A stretch of DNA of 64,000 nt from Sycobia sp. Sy_11 (lineage: Eukaryota; Arthropoda; Insecta; Hymenoptera; Epichrysomallidae): positions 3,123,501 through 3,187,500 of the forward strand of contig JACCIC010000039.1 in NCBI GenBank assembly GCA_018907035.1, written 5' to 3'. Position 1 is the stretch's first letter. Each line of letters opens with the position of its first letter. Below, piece by piece: positions 43,768-55,469 of the stretch. The notes below the pieces were generated by a model. It searched no databases. It worked only from the letters and a program-made list of their open reading frames with translations, and was not told where the DNA came from. The translations under genes and the position numbers were made by a program.

Positions 43768-46240
43768 GTGAATCTTTTTCTTGAAAACGGCCTAAGGCAT
43801 CTACGTCTGCATTATTCAGTTCTTTTTGAGGGCATACATCACTACTAAATTAGAAAACATAGTAATCAGTGAAAATATGTTAATAATTATTATATATAAA
43901 CCTTATTTTTTCAATACAATACAATCACAGTTCAAATTCTGTAATAGGGATTACGTATATTAGATTCTTATAACATCAATGTCCTCGATTTTACGCGAGC
44001 CACAGGCTAAATTGGAATTCTACGGTCAGTAAATTTGGATACTATTTGGATGTATACATCTTCATGCAGCTTTTAGTCATGTCGATTTCAGGTTATAATA
44101 TCTACTTATTGTAGAGAAGATAACGCTCTATATTTAATATTTATTTAAATTATAATTTAAAGGTTGTATGTCCCCATAATTATCACCGACTAAATTTACC
44201 AACAGCCAATCGACCGCAATGCTTGTTAAATAATTTCAGTTCCCATTAAAACCTAATTTAATTCTCAAAATGACAGATTTAACGTCGGTGTAGCAATCGT
44301 GCGCCCATTAAACGCAACATGGTTCCTTGGTTCTTGTCTCAGGTTTTATCTGACGACAGACGAATAGAAAATCCGTAGTGCGTGCGATAAAAAGAGAGAG
44401 AGAGAAAAAGTGATCCCGCCTCGACAATTATCGCGCCGCATGTGGAGTCAGTCGCTCGTAGATAAGCTGGGCGGAACGAGAAAATAAGCAGCGAGTGGTC
44501 GCAAGATTTGATGATGTTTTTTTTTTTTTGCGTTTGCATCGGCGATTGATTAATGGTGGTTACGGAACACCAGATCCAGTCTCCGGTAGTCAATGGTCAT
44601 TCGAAATTTCCGCTGACTACGGCGTTGTCCTGTGCGAAACCTAACGAAGCCCTTAGGGAACATACCCCTATAAGGTAGATAACATAAGCCATTCGTAATT
44701 TTAAAAAACTAGGTATTTCGGAACGTTAGAGAAATCTTTCGACTTTCTGAAGATATTAGGTAGAAACACAGTGACCTTGTCGCAACTTGTAAAGATTTTC
44801 CTCCCAAGTTCAGAGTTATTAGTATAGTTCGATGACCGGTACTGTCCTGACTAATTTCCGTGTTAAGAATTTCTTTAGATCGGGCTTACACCGACGGGGA
44901 TATTCTGGCCCCCTCGTCGTAGACACAATCTGGTACTGTAAACGCACGACGCCCAGTCTTCACATAACGATCGGAGAACGAAACACGTAGCCATAAGAAA
45001 CTGTTTCGTGCGCATTATGAGTAACATTAAAATTGTATCCCCTGTACGCATGTTTTTTGTTTACGACATATTGATTTTCTTGTTTAGTTGTGCAATTTTA
45101 GCGGTTCCCACTAACTCGCTGGACATTCTCCAACTTTTTATTGGCCTCGAAGCGTTAAAATTTTTTAATGATTTTTACAGGTCTAAGGTTCTTTTATTCT
45201 GGAATTGAGAATGTCAACATAGAGGCAAGAAATCTTAAAAAGTAGGTGGAACTAATCGTTAAATATTAGATTTTGGACGATATGTCATATCATCATCATC
45301 AATTATCATCTACCTATTGAATGTTATTAAAGATTATAAATTGTTAAGGATTTTTCAAAAGTATTGTACTGCGAAAAAAATATGAAAATTCTTTTTCATG
45401 AACCGAATTCAAATCTGTAATGTATTTATTTACGTATTTACATAAAATCAAATGTAATTAGGTAAATTAATAAAGTATTTGTTCAAATAAAATTTTCACA
45501 TGGGAGCCAAAAAAAAATTGAAAATTTTGATCACTTAATCATTTAATAAAGTTAAATCATTGATCACTAGACGGCCATCTGAACATTTTCCAAATTTTAT
45601 TTCCAAATAACCATCCTCAATTTTGAATACCAGAAGTCTCAAAGCTTCAGGCTTATGTCATTGAAGATGTTGATACTGTTAGGCGGTGGATAATCTTAGA
45701 CTCTACAGGTGAGAGCGAAATTATTTCCAATGAACATTCTGTTGTATATTTTGTCAACAAAATTTTTTTCTTCAAAATTGGCGATACATTGTGCAGGAAA
45801 AAGTTTTACTTCAAACAGTTCTTTTTCATTTCTTGTGAAATATAAATTATTTTTTCAAATCAAAGAATTAATTTGGTTTTTTTTCTTAAGTTTTATTGCG
45901 TTAATTTGAAACGGCCGAATCAATTTACAGAATAATCGATGTTTTCAAAGGCAATTTTTTTCACTCTTTTATTATTACTAGGTATAATGTGTATTTATCT
46001 AATTTCTCATGCATTCTGAAAAATTCTCTTCAATGCGTTTTGCAAAAACGAATGTTAATAGAATTATTATTGAATCACGGCTGCTCGTTGGAGGGCGCAG
46101 GAGTACGGGATTGTTAGCTCTCTAGCGCTATTCCAGTAATCATGTAGCACGGCAACACAAAATGGTCCATTTATATACATTTCGCTTCGACTTTGAAAGT
46201 ACCGAGCCTTTGATAATCTTCTCTCGCTCGAGGGCCGCGC
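43768..46240. other. Long AT-rich spacer
   Basis: No gene supported. Frame 45008-45208 has an internal hydrophobic stretch (ILIFLFSCAILAV) that mimics a signal peptide, but it stops after 66 codons and lacks codon bias. Confidence 0.45.
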
Positions 46241-46244
46241 ACGC

Positions 46245-46247
<3 letters not shown>

Positions 46248-46296
<49 letters not shown>
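46248..46296. repeat. (TA)n microsatellite
   Basis: About 24 TA units. Confidence 0.97.
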
Positions 46297-46301
<5 letters not shown>

Positions 46302-46537
46302 GATAGCGCGGCCGTTTAAACAACGACCTCACCGCTTCGACCGCTAAAACTCTCCGTGACGCGTCGCCATTATATCTTCAGCTCGTATAAGCGCGCCTGG
46401 CAATTAACGCTGAAGATTACCTCCTGCCCCCCCCCACTCCCTCTCCCTCCCGTCCGCCGCTCTCCTCGTGCTTTTTAATCAGTTCTCCGCGCGCATAATT
46501 CAAAGCGCTACATTCTTCGCTCGAGCGACCGAGTCGC

Positions 46538-46572
<35 letters not shown>

Positions 46573-46603
46573 GATTCAATTTGCAGTAAAAAAAAGAAAA
46601 GGT

Positions 46604-46604
<1 letters not shown>

Positions 46605-46658
<54 letters not shown>
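46605..46658. repeat. (GA)n microsatellite
   Basis: About 26 GA units with one GGG interruption. Confidence 0.97.
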
Positions 46659-46659
<1 letters not shown>

Positions 46660-46768
46660 GAAAGATCGCGCGCGGCGTAGAATATACAGGAGAGACAATT
46701 AGGCGAGAGAATCGGGGTACGTCGGCGTTTATAACCAGGAACTCTAAAGGGGAAGTAGACGCAGGGTC

Positions 46769-46797
<29 letters not shown>
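46769..46797. repeat. Poly-A run (29 A)
   Basis: Pure A homopolymer; no SINE head recognised upstream. Confidence 0.96.
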
Positions 46798-46799
<2 letters not shown>

Positions 46800-47480
46800 A
46801 ACGGAAACGCATCGTCGCAGAATTATACGCGGTGGCTATGTACATACTAAGAGCGAATATCTCTCTCCTCGTCCTCCTACGCCTCGTCGGGCGTTCCAAT
46901 CCAATTATTTAGCGGCTCGCGGATCGCTCTGCGGACGATGTGCTCGGTAATTAAAGTTAAAGGCTGGAGAGAGAGAGAGACGAACGAGCAATCGGCACAG
47001 CGTACGAGAGGGGATGCATTTGCATTTTTATTGCCGTACACATTGTAATGGATAACGGGGCGTGGGCGCGCGCGGGTGAGCATATAATATACATATCGAA
47101 TCGACGTCGAGATCACGGGAGCGGAAGCGCGTACCGGGCGAGAACGTCGTTGTGGCTGCGATTCAATTTCTCGCTGGTCACTGATATACTTCGGACTGTT
47201 GTCTATGTCGATAGTCCGCCCGGTCGAGAGGCTGACAGTAGGCTCTAAGCGTGCCCTCGTAGGGTGAAGGACGGACCAAAGTCTATGCCGAAGATCGGTT
47301 CCGATGATTCACTATGGGCTCCGCCACGAAATAAGCTGCCCCCCCCCCCAGCCTCACAATAGAGAAAAAGCCGCTCGATCGAGGGAAGAAAATTATCAAA
47401 CATTATGATTTCGAAGGGAGTATACACTGAAATCGCGTAGAAAAGATTTTACTTACGTCGTATAAAAGTACGTGTAGCCG

Positions 47481-48440
47481 TCCCCCTGTTTATCGAGGTC
47501 CATTTGGATATTCGCATGCACATGCATGCGAAAAGAAAGTACGATGGGTATGGGGTCTCGCTTTTATTTAAGAATTTTCTTATTGATTTTTTCAGCCCAT
47601 TAAAACAGTCAATTGTGAGTTTTATAGATGTTCATCTATCGCCCAGATTCTTTGGTTTATTTATTTGAATGTACTTCCAAACAAAAATATGAATTCTACC
47701 TTGTCCGAATGCTTATAGCATTCGCGTGGAAATTTTGCAATTGTATGATCGTGCGGTGGCTCGCTTAAAAAAAAAAAAGAAATAGAAAAATAGAAAAAAG
47801 TTTACTTTTAAATTCGTATGATATTAAATATAATGGATGGACGACTGGCTATGTACCTTATAAAACGCATGGAAATAACTGTTGTTACATGAAATTACAG
47901 AATATTATAGAATGAGGAATTTCTACAAAAACATTTGGTCACTTTCGCGAATTTTGTATTTTTGAAAGTAAATTATAATTGAAAGTAAATTTCGTGAAGT
48001 TGTCCTAATTTATATTTATTAAAATTACTGTTTATACAATAATGATAAAATTTATTTCTAATTATATATATTATAATAATATTTAAAAAAATAATAAATA
48101 CGAATCGCTGAAGAGTGAGATCAATTTTTATTAACAATTTCTGGTTCTCTCAAATGCTTTAGATGCCGTATTGTTTGTAATATTCATTCAATAAACATTT
48201 TTTTAAAAACTAAATGTTTCATACAAACGAATTCTTTAAATTTAAAATTCCACTTTCATCAATAGATCGATTACACAGTAGGTTTGTTAAAATATCTATG
48301 CAAAAACAAATTCTATGGATATTAAATTCAAATAAAAAACATTCAATAAAATGAAAAAAGGCCACGTGCATCGGAATACCTCGCTTAGAAAAATGAAAAA
48401 AACATATATCGACAGGAGTCTGGAGGAGCGAAACTCGAGC
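47481..48440. other. AT-rich spacer, no gene seen
   Basis: GCATGCACATGCATGC at 47515-47530 is a short palindrome. Confidence 0.5.
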
Positions 48441-48441
48441 G

Positions 48442-48448
48442 ATATATA

Positions 48449-48502
<54 letters not shown>
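48442..48502. repeat. (TA)n microsatellite
   Basis: About 28 TA units. Confidence 0.97.
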
Positions 48503-48503
<1 letters not shown>

Positions 48504-49240
48504 GTATAGTATGCTGCCGACGTACTTTCGATAGCCCCGCGCATCGGAGGCCGCGCGATTTTTCCGGCATTCGCGCTCGCTCGGCCTAACGGTCCGCCGT
48601 GTATATTTACTTCGCGCGAATGATTTCGCTGCTTCTTTCGCAATATCCGAGGAAAGAAAAGAAGTAGGACCGTCGGCGTACGGCGAGCGGGGTTCTCGGC
48701 GGAGGGGGAGGGGGAAGAAATGCACGCGCTACTTTCGTGCCGTCGCTCGGCACGCGGCGTCGGGGGAGAGAGAGAGAGAGCGCGCCTATTTTCGCGCCTC
48801 CTCTCGACTATGAATGGAGAGAAATGCTAGCCAAGGCAGCCGCGCTGCCGCCGCTGCTCGATTCGAATTGGGACGCACGCGCGCTCGAGTCAGCGGCCGT
48901 TCACGCACCACGGCGAGTTTTCCTATGTACATATATATATATACAAATTGGCGTGCATCCTCGTGGACGGCGTCCTCGGCCTTGCGTAGTCGTCGACGTC
49001 GCCTTTCATTCAGCGGCGGAATTGCGCGAGAGTTTATGTGGCGCGCGCGCGCGCGCGAGCACTAGCGGACGGCCGGATAGTTCTGGCGCGCAGTTTGTTT
49101 ACGAGCGCGGACGGCGGCGAGAAATCGCGAATTTCAACTGGATGGGACGTCGGAATGTCGCGTCAAGACATTGAAAGTATCTCTCTGACGCCTGACGGAG
49201 GATATAATTTGCTTTTCACGTTTGCCGAAGAAAGATGATG
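48503..49240. promoter_or_regulatory. CpG-rich island
   Basis: Strongly CpG-dense, with (GC)8 at 49041-49057 and a short GA run near 48766-48780. The 145-codon plus frame is arginine/alanine-rich and lacks a domain. Promoter-type by composition. Confidence 0.3.
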
Positions 49241-49499
49241 GGGGCAGAATGTCGGGCGTTGGCGAGAATTCGGATTTAGATTTGCTTCAATTTTGAGTCG
49301 ATTTTTAAAGATTGTTTATCAATTCTTTACTCCTCGTATCGTAAAACTAATCTATTAATCAATGATTTTCATTTAAGAAATAATTTAACAATAAAATGTC
49401 ATGAATCCGTGTAAGATGGAATTGAAACGTAATATAATGAAAGAAAAGTCATTTTATTTTATTTCAAATTTTATTTATATTTAAAAAAAGATATAGACG

Positions 49500-50975
49500 C
49501 ATATTGTTAGAGAGTAAGAAGACATAACAGCATATTATTATTAAAAAAATAAGAATTTTCAGATATATGGCCTATTCCTTGATGTTCGCCTTTCAGTATA
49601 CTGCTGCGAAACTTTTCGTTGTTGTTTTTGACGAAGTCATTATTCCGTGTAATTAAAATTATTCGTGTCATCTCCTTTTGGAAAGTATCTGTCTGTATCA
49701 AACAATGGCTAATATGCTTTCGACTATTATATCATTATTTGAATCTTGGTTGGTGATATAATATCTCTTCCTCCTCAGTGCAAAAATATCACTCAGCCTT
49801 ACAAAGTATTTCCATAATGAGCAAGTACCTGTAGTAATCTCCAGAATGATCAGATATGACTGCAGTCCCTCCCTGAATTCATTTAACATTAAAAATGGCA
49901 TAAACATTCATCAGTTTTGTCTTCTTTGATTCTTGGCTAATTGTTTTTTCGTCCTATATATTTTTCTTTTATCTTTTAAGTTTTCTATCCGGAATATGCC
50001 AGAAATATATAATGATTTTCGTCATTATGTTTTCATCTTGATCAACTGCGAATGGTCTGATTCTATTTGTATTTACCGATGAAGACTAAAAACTCAGTGT
50101 TAATTTGTAAGATTAACCGGGATTTCAATATTTTTATCGCACAAAAATTGTCCCAAGGGCGCCAGTCATATCAAGAATGCCATATGTATACCCTACTCTA
50201 CGCCTGTCAATAATATTTCTTTAAGTAGTTCACCATCTTCTAAACAGCAAATAAGCGACAAAATAATTTGCGAGCATATGGATTGAACCTTCTGTATCAA
50301 TCTAAGTTCATCCCTAGTGGAAACACGATTGTGATCTAACAGATAATTTAATCACATAATCAGTGTATCAAGGATATGATTCCTTGAAATGAACGTCAAC
50401 GCTACTTTAAAGTCCAATATGTCGTCGTTGAACTATAAAGCCTTGAAAAATCGGCGCTATAGAGCACCAAATCTATACATCGTACAGTTTTTTCAACAGT
50501 TTGGCATTTTCACTCGCACATCTTGACTCTAATGAATCTGTCGGTCTTTTCACATCTTCTCCTCACTAATTTTATCTTCTTTTTTTTTTTAATAAAAACT
50601 AACCACCTGTCTTTTCAAGATGCCCGCATCAGAACTGCATAATATTTGCTTTAGCAAGGTATTTTTATGATCGGACGTTTGATTTAGTAAGCTGTTGCAA
50701 CCTCACTTTCATTTACTCTCTGGCTTGAAAGGTTTATATAGTTTAAAATAATCTTTCTACAGTAATTACATGTAAGATTGGCATGTCTTTTATGCACCAA
50801 TAGTTTTCACTGCGAGACTCCCTTTGTTTTCCATTGGATATGCAATATGTTTTTTAAAAAATTTTTTAAATCTCATCCAGTTGCTTCGCGGTCCATATAT
50901 AGCATTTTGGAATATTACTTGTACTTTAAATTCATTATTCTTCTCCAAATAGGTCAAATAGTTTGGGAATAATCA
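49500..50975 (-). pseudogene. Possible decayed coding region, minus strand
   Basis: Several coding-like pieces occur in the same orientation on the minus strand. From high to low coordinate they are LEKNNEFKVQVIFQNAIYG and WMRFKKFFKKHIAYPMENKG (near 50950-50790), TRDELRLIQKVQSICSQII (near 50290), then LNEFREGLQSYLIILEITTG (near 49870) and EMTRIILITRNNDFVKNNNE (near 49670). They are separated by stops and frame changes. The first pieces loosely recall the helical C-terminal domain of M1 aminopeptidases, but the match is too weak to assert. AT-rich non-coding DNA could also give this impression. Confidence 0.2.
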
Positions 50976-51257
50976 TTGAGAACAACAATTAAAAATATGT
51001 GTCATCTATCCTCTCACTTATTCTGCTATTTATCTTCAACAAGGACGCCTTTGAATAAATTTCACAGTCAGCTGAAGAATTAAACGTCGAGAGCGTTTTC
51101 CAACAAAAATTTGCTATTTTTGTTATTAAGCCGCGCCACTTGAAGGCTCAGCTGACGACCTTTATATTTATACGTAATTAATCGAGGAGCAGCAAAAATC
51201 GCTAATTACAACTTCATTAAAAGCTCATGGCCCAGATGAAACGAGAGGGAGAGGAAT

Positions 51258-51258
<1 letters not shown>

Positions 51259-51306
<48 letters not shown>
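51259..51306. repeat. (GA)n microsatellite
   Basis: About 24 GA units. Confidence 0.97.
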
Positions 51307-51309
<3 letters not shown>

Positions 51310-51310
<1 letters not shown>

Positions 51311-51590
51311 AAGAGATAGCGCGGCAAATCTGCGCGCGCGCGCGAGTCGGGGGGGGGGATCAGCAGTAATTAGTATTAACTCGGCGAGTCGCAATCTTTA
51401 CGGTTATCTTATAACGCCGCGTTCGTTAAGTAAAAGCACGCTCGCGAGGCAGTGGGGAGGGATAGAAGAGGAATGAGGGAGGAGGACAAGGCTTAGAGCG
51501 CCCGAGCGCTCAACAGCTAGCCTTCTGCTATATATAAAGCAATTTTAATAAATGGATATGTTGCAGAGCTTAGCTGAAGTCAGATAAATA
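51310..51590. other. Short GC-rich patch and spacer
   Basis: CG alternation near 51331-51342 and a 9-G run near 51350. No gene. Confidence 0.4.
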
Positions 51591-51595
51591 TTTGT

Positions 51596-51704
51596 CGCTC
51601 TCTCTCTTCTCTCTCTCTCTCTCTCCTCTCCTCTCTCTCTCTCTCAGATGCAATAATTGCACCGGGTTATGCTCATCTCGGATGAAGAGGAAAGAGACAG
51701 TACC

Positions 51705-51770
<66 letters not shown>

Positions 51771-51796
51771 AGAAGAGAGAGAGAGAAGAGAGAGAG
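51596..51796. mobile_element. CT run, 58-bp core, GA run: unit 1
   Basis: A CT run (51596-51645) and a GA run (51705-51796) flank a unique 58-bp core at 51647-51704 beginning GATGCAATAATTGCACCGGG. The same core occurs inverted at 54763-54820, with 56 of 58 bases identical and the same CT-before, GA-after setting. The arms can pair and present the core as a loop. This fits a small mobile unit ending in microsatellites, or a conserved RNA hairpin. The name is unknown. Confidence 0.6.
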
Positions 51797-51799
51797 ACA

Positions 51800-52000
51800 A
51801 CGATTGAGATTATTTATCTTACTCACTATTTTTGTATCTCTTCGCTATTTCTTTTTCATTGAAAAACGAGGCGAGGAGCTAGAATCCACTTATTTATGGG
51901 TTTATCATCAACGGCAGTGAAACTACTTACAACCGATATATAAGAATTGGTGTAATAATGTGTTCATATTCCTTTTCTGCAACGTGATTTGGCAAATCCA
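51800..52000. other. AT-rich spacer
   Basis: Nothing recognised. Confidence 0.45.
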
Positions 52001-52002
52001 CA

Positions 52003-52004
52003 CA

Positions 52005-52036
<32 letters not shown>
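52003..52036. repeat. (CA)n microsatellite
   Basis: CA run with one CC interruption. Confidence 0.96.
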
Positions 52037-52338
52037 ACACACACATATGTGCATATAAATACACGCCATGTACGCGCACACATACTATTACAACTACATA
52101 TGAGTCGTAAATTTCTTTCATTCTTAAACTGTATAACTTTCATTTCGAAAGTCAAGGCTTTGCGGCACGAGCGTGTGCATGTAGAAAAGGCCGATTAAGT
52201 ATGCGGCGTAAACCGCGATTTCCTAATCGAGGAAAGTTATAATACTTTTCAGGAGTCGCGCCAGACTCGCCGGGAAATTGTTCGCGTAATCCGATATACT
52301 GCAATTTTAACCCTCCATTTTTTTCCTCGTCCTCCCCG

Positions 52339-52340
<2 letters not shown>

Positions 52341-52369
<29 letters not shown>
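52341..52369. repeat. (CT)n microsatellite
   Basis: About 14 CT units. Confidence 0.95.
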
Positions 52370-52379
52370 TGCACACCCA

Positions 52380-53929
52380 ATCCTACGAATCTATTAAAGT
52401 ATCGTCCGCAAATTCTCGACTATATTACATGTGATACTTTTACACAGCTTCCCTCCCCCTTCCGGTTATTCTCGTAATTCCGTATCTCGCACGAACTAAA
52501 TCATGAATAAATGACCGGGGCAGAGCTTACGTGACTTCGCGCACGCGCGAAGATCGATGTTAACCTCAAGGTGATTATGCTACGTACGTATACATGTATA
52601 CTGAAATCTCTGAAGAATCTTTGTAATTTGAGGGAGCAGGGCGTTGCCGAGGTGTGAATATATTATCATGGCTTAATCAGCGATGTTTGGTGGGGTTATT
52701 TCTGTGCTGGGTGTGCCAGAGTTGTAATGCTGTATAAAAATGCTAAATCGCAATTAGCATCTATAACTTGTTTTTTTATTACTTTAGAAACTTATTTAAT
52801 GGAAGAACCGTTGTATTTAGTATGCTTTCGGGGAATGTCTGACGATAATGACGATGGTTACTCGAACAATGAATTATTTCCTTGGTTTTAAAACTTACTT
52901 ATGAGAATAATGCCTCTATTGTATGAAAAACGATTTAGCATTAATCATCGGTGAAAAGTTTTCCTGTATATTTGGAAAAAACTTAGAAAAAAAGCCTATA
53001 AAAAATAATAAAGTTTTTTACAGTACGCAGATTTGCGAGAAGTAGACAAAAATCAGTAGTGGAAAAGGCTTAAATCTAAGTCAAGCTATATCATAAACAT
53101 CAGAATTCTCGTTAATAAAAATGATGACACTTTAGGAAACAATAGCTATATATATTGTATTTGACGTGGAAAAAAATGAAATATAATTGAATTTTTCTAC
53201 TTTCCTCGCTTACCTTTCAACCGCAACATTCAATGTCTTTTCCAAAGACAATTTTTTCAGTTTTGTTTACGTCTCGCAGGACATGTTAATCCTAATGCAC
53301 ATGCCAGCACCATACTGAGAAAATATATTTTTATGCTAATTCCGTGAGTCAGATTTACAGAATCATTCCAATTACAATATCCATGCACAAGTACGAGGTT
53401 TTTATGAATAGGTGAGTCATATTTCTGCTCCCCTCTCGTTTCATTATCAAAATACAGAATGCTGGGTTTAAGACAAGTTATCGAATGGATGGCATACACA
53501 TTCTATTCTATTCTTCCTTCGAATTTGTTTAATTTTAGATTATTATAATATCCGCGAGCTGTATCTACAGCCATAAATAAATTTATATGAGAAATTGAGA
53601 TTGCATATCTTTAGAAAATGAGTTTCATTCCGAAAGATGACAGCTTTGCAAAAAGTTGATAAATATAAAATAGTTGGCAAGAAAAAAAAAGCAAATCGAT
53701 ACCGATATTCGCATGCCTTTTCTGCGATCTTATAGCTACAAAGAAAAAAAAATCCGGAAATTAAATACAATCCATCTATCATGAACTTCAATCGGAAGCT
53801 CATGCTTATATGAAGGATTCTCTTTTATGTCTGAAACTCGCCCTCGACCACAAAAAGTTTAGCCTTGATTAATTTGCAACTGAAAAGAATCTATTTATCG
53901 AGATAAAGTAAGAGTGAGCCATTCCGACG

Positions 53930-53930
<1 letters not shown>
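52380..53930. other. AT-rich spacer, no gene seen
   Basis: Minus frames 53257-53499 (80 codons, three cysteines) and 53543-53803 have no splice pair, codon bias or motif. Confidence 0.45.

Positions 53931-53933
<3 letters not shown>

Positions 53934-53981
<48 letters not shown>
53934..53981. repeat. (AT)n microsatellite
   Basis: About 24 AT units. Confidence 0.97.
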
Positions 53982-53986
<5 letters not shown>

Positions 53987-54109
53987 GAACTTCGCTATTT
54001 AATCCTTCATCCAAGGTTTCGTTCCTCTCGTATGGTCTCGTAAAATGTACTCTTTAACGCGTCAACAGTATTATATTAAACAAGCACGACCAAAGCGCGA
54101 GAAAGAAGA

Positions 54110-54197
54110 ACCAAAAAGAGAAGCAGTGAGTGAGAGACAGAGAGAAAGAACCTGAGAGAGAGAGAGAGAGAGAAAGATATAAAGAGATGAAGAGAGT

Positions 54198-54232
<35 letters not shown>

Positions 54233-54506
54233 CGGGTTCCAGCGAATTTTACGGACAGATCGAAAAATTCGCTCATACAAATGGAAAGAAACGACAATGT
54301 GATTTGCATAGAATGATAAGAAGGAAAAAGAGAGGGAGAACGAAGGAGCGAAGGAGGCCCCGAGAGTGGAACAAAAAAATCGAGAGTAAAGAGAGAGAAA
54401 GAGAGAGAGAGAGAGTGCGAGAAAACGAACAAGAGAAGAGAAGGGCAGCCAAGGCAGGGATGAAGGTTCTGCAAGAGCGATTCTCCCAGCTTCTTGTCTC
54501 TCTCTC

Positions 54507-54542
<36 letters not shown>

Positions 54543-54680
54543 CTCTCTTTCTTTCTCATTCTCGCTGTCTCGCTCTCTTTCTCGCTCTCCCTTTCTCTCT
54601 GCCGGGCCTCTCGGCTCCTTATCTGTTTTTCTCTCTGTGCTCGCGCGGTATATAGAGGTGAGTGCGAGTCTTACCCCGTC
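54110..54680. repeat. GA-rich then CT-rich low-complexity block
   Basis: GA clusters at 54110-54235 and 54380-54415, CT run at 54497-54545, then mixed CT. The 263- and 162-codon frames here are repeat translations. Confidence 0.9.
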
Positions 54681-54695
54681 TCCTTTCTCAATCGT

Positions 54696-54697
54696 TG

Positions 54698-54747
<50 letters not shown>

Positions 54748-54820
54748 TCTCCCTCTCTCACGGGTACTGTCTCTTTCCTCTTCATCCAAGATGAGCATAA
54801 CCCGGTGCAGTTATTGCATC

Positions 54821-54864
<44 letters not shown>
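54696..54864. mobile_element. CT run, 58-bp core (inverted), GA run: unit 2
   Basis: A CT run (54700-54758), the reverse complement of the 58-bp core (54763-54820) and a GA run (54825-54864). Relative to unit 1 the core is inverted with two substitutions. Each unit still reads CT-core-GA along its own core strand. The two units bracket about 3 kb. Confidence 0.6.
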
Positions 54865-54865
<1 letters not shown>

Positions 54866-54879
54866 ACACACAAGGCATA

Positions 54880-55047
54880 CGGAGTAGAGGAGGACAGGGA
54901 GGAGGGGGAGGATTCGTCTGAGCGACAAGACAAAGAATGTCAGTCGCGTAATGGCCGCTGTAAATTTCGCGTTAGCGGAGCGGAGAGGCCTAAGCTCAAC
55001 TCAGTCCCCGAGAGCTCCCTCGTTTTATATATACGCGCGTTTTAACG
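54880..55047. promoter_or_regulatory. GC-rich patch with Inr-like motif
   Basis: GC-rich DNA with a perfect arthropod initiator match TCAGTC at 55001-55006, 45 bp upstream of the ATG at 55048. TTTATATATA at 55023-55032 lies downstream of that Inr, so it is not its TATA box. Confidence 0.25.
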
Positions 55048-55461
55048 ATGTTATCCGGGATTGAGCACAATCGGCTCTGGATTATGATTATTTATACTGT
55101 ATTCTTTCGCTCCTCTCTTTTCTATCTCTGCAGTGCTTTTTGTTCGGTGCGATTTAATTTTTGGTCTAATGCGGAAGTTGACAAGGTAGGCTTTAAAATT
55201 GACACTTTGCGAGTGAATTATGACGATATTGACAAATTTGCGATAAAAGCGCAAACGCAATCTATGTGGCTTAATTTACTTTCTACAAAAATCTCTTCCC
55301 TTAAACTCAACCCTCTCGATCTGTATGTCGGTGTAGCGAGATGGTTGCCGAAGGATGACAAAAGTGTTCTAATTCAGTTCAACGTCAAATATCGACGCGA
55401 ATGCATCGAAAATAATCGAACAGCCACGCGTACAAAGTTTATCAGTAATCGGGACGATTAA
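55048..55461 (+). CDS. Hypothetical protein, 137 codons, possible signal anchor
   Basis: Among the longest frames in the window not made of microsatellite or GC-rich low-complexity translation. It starts at ATG 55048 and stops at TAA 55459-55461. Residues 10-32 are hydrophobic (LWIMIIYTVFFRSSLFYL plus) and could be a signal peptide or anchor. The rest is mixed and basic, ending in RTATRTKFISNRDD. A strong acceptor (TCTCTTTTCTATCTCTGCAG, ends 55133) and a donor (ACAAG|GTAGGC at 55186) lie inside, so it may instead be the exon 55134-55185 (AFCSVRFNFWSNAEVDK). No domain is recognised, and codon use is close to background. Confidence 0.28.
   Translation: MLSGIEHNRLWIMIIYTVFFRSSLFYLCSAFCSVRFNFWSNAEVDKVGFKIDTLRVNYDDIDKFAIKAQTQSMWLNLLSTKISSLKLNPLDLYVGVARWLPKDDKSVLIQFNVKYRRECIENNRTATRTKFISNRDD
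55134..55185 (+). CDS. Candidate internal exon within the longer frame
   Basis: This is the alternative reading of the same DNA: one leading base, then AFCSVRFNFWSNAEVDK, ending at a codon boundary before GTAGGC. The acceptor has one of the best pyrimidine tracts in the window. A second frame (LFVRCDLIFGLMRKLTR) is also open. In the first frame its phases fit both the 43703 and 62427 candidates. Confidence 0.3.
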
Positions 55462-55469
55462 ATTAGTAA

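Larger units (their letters stand above)
46297..47480. promoter_or_regulatory. GC-rich island with TA, GA and poly-A runs
   Basis: TA 46542-46569, GA 46605-46658, 29-A homopolymer at 46769-46797. CpG-rich at 46297-46540 and 46880-47260. No convincing gene. Confidence 0.3.

Noticed and set aside
47596..47614. 19-bp micro-exon between TTTTTTCAG and GTGAGT
   Set aside because: Too short to judge; such motif pairs arise by chance in T-rich DNA.
51647..51704. Known small nuclear RNA or 5S rRNA identity for the 58-bp core
   Set aside because: Compared from memory with U4, U5, U6, U12 and 5S consensus stretches; no convincing match.
54071..54921. Frames of 162 and 263 codons rich in RERER/SLSLS
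   Set aside because: Pure GA/CT low-complexity translation on both strands.
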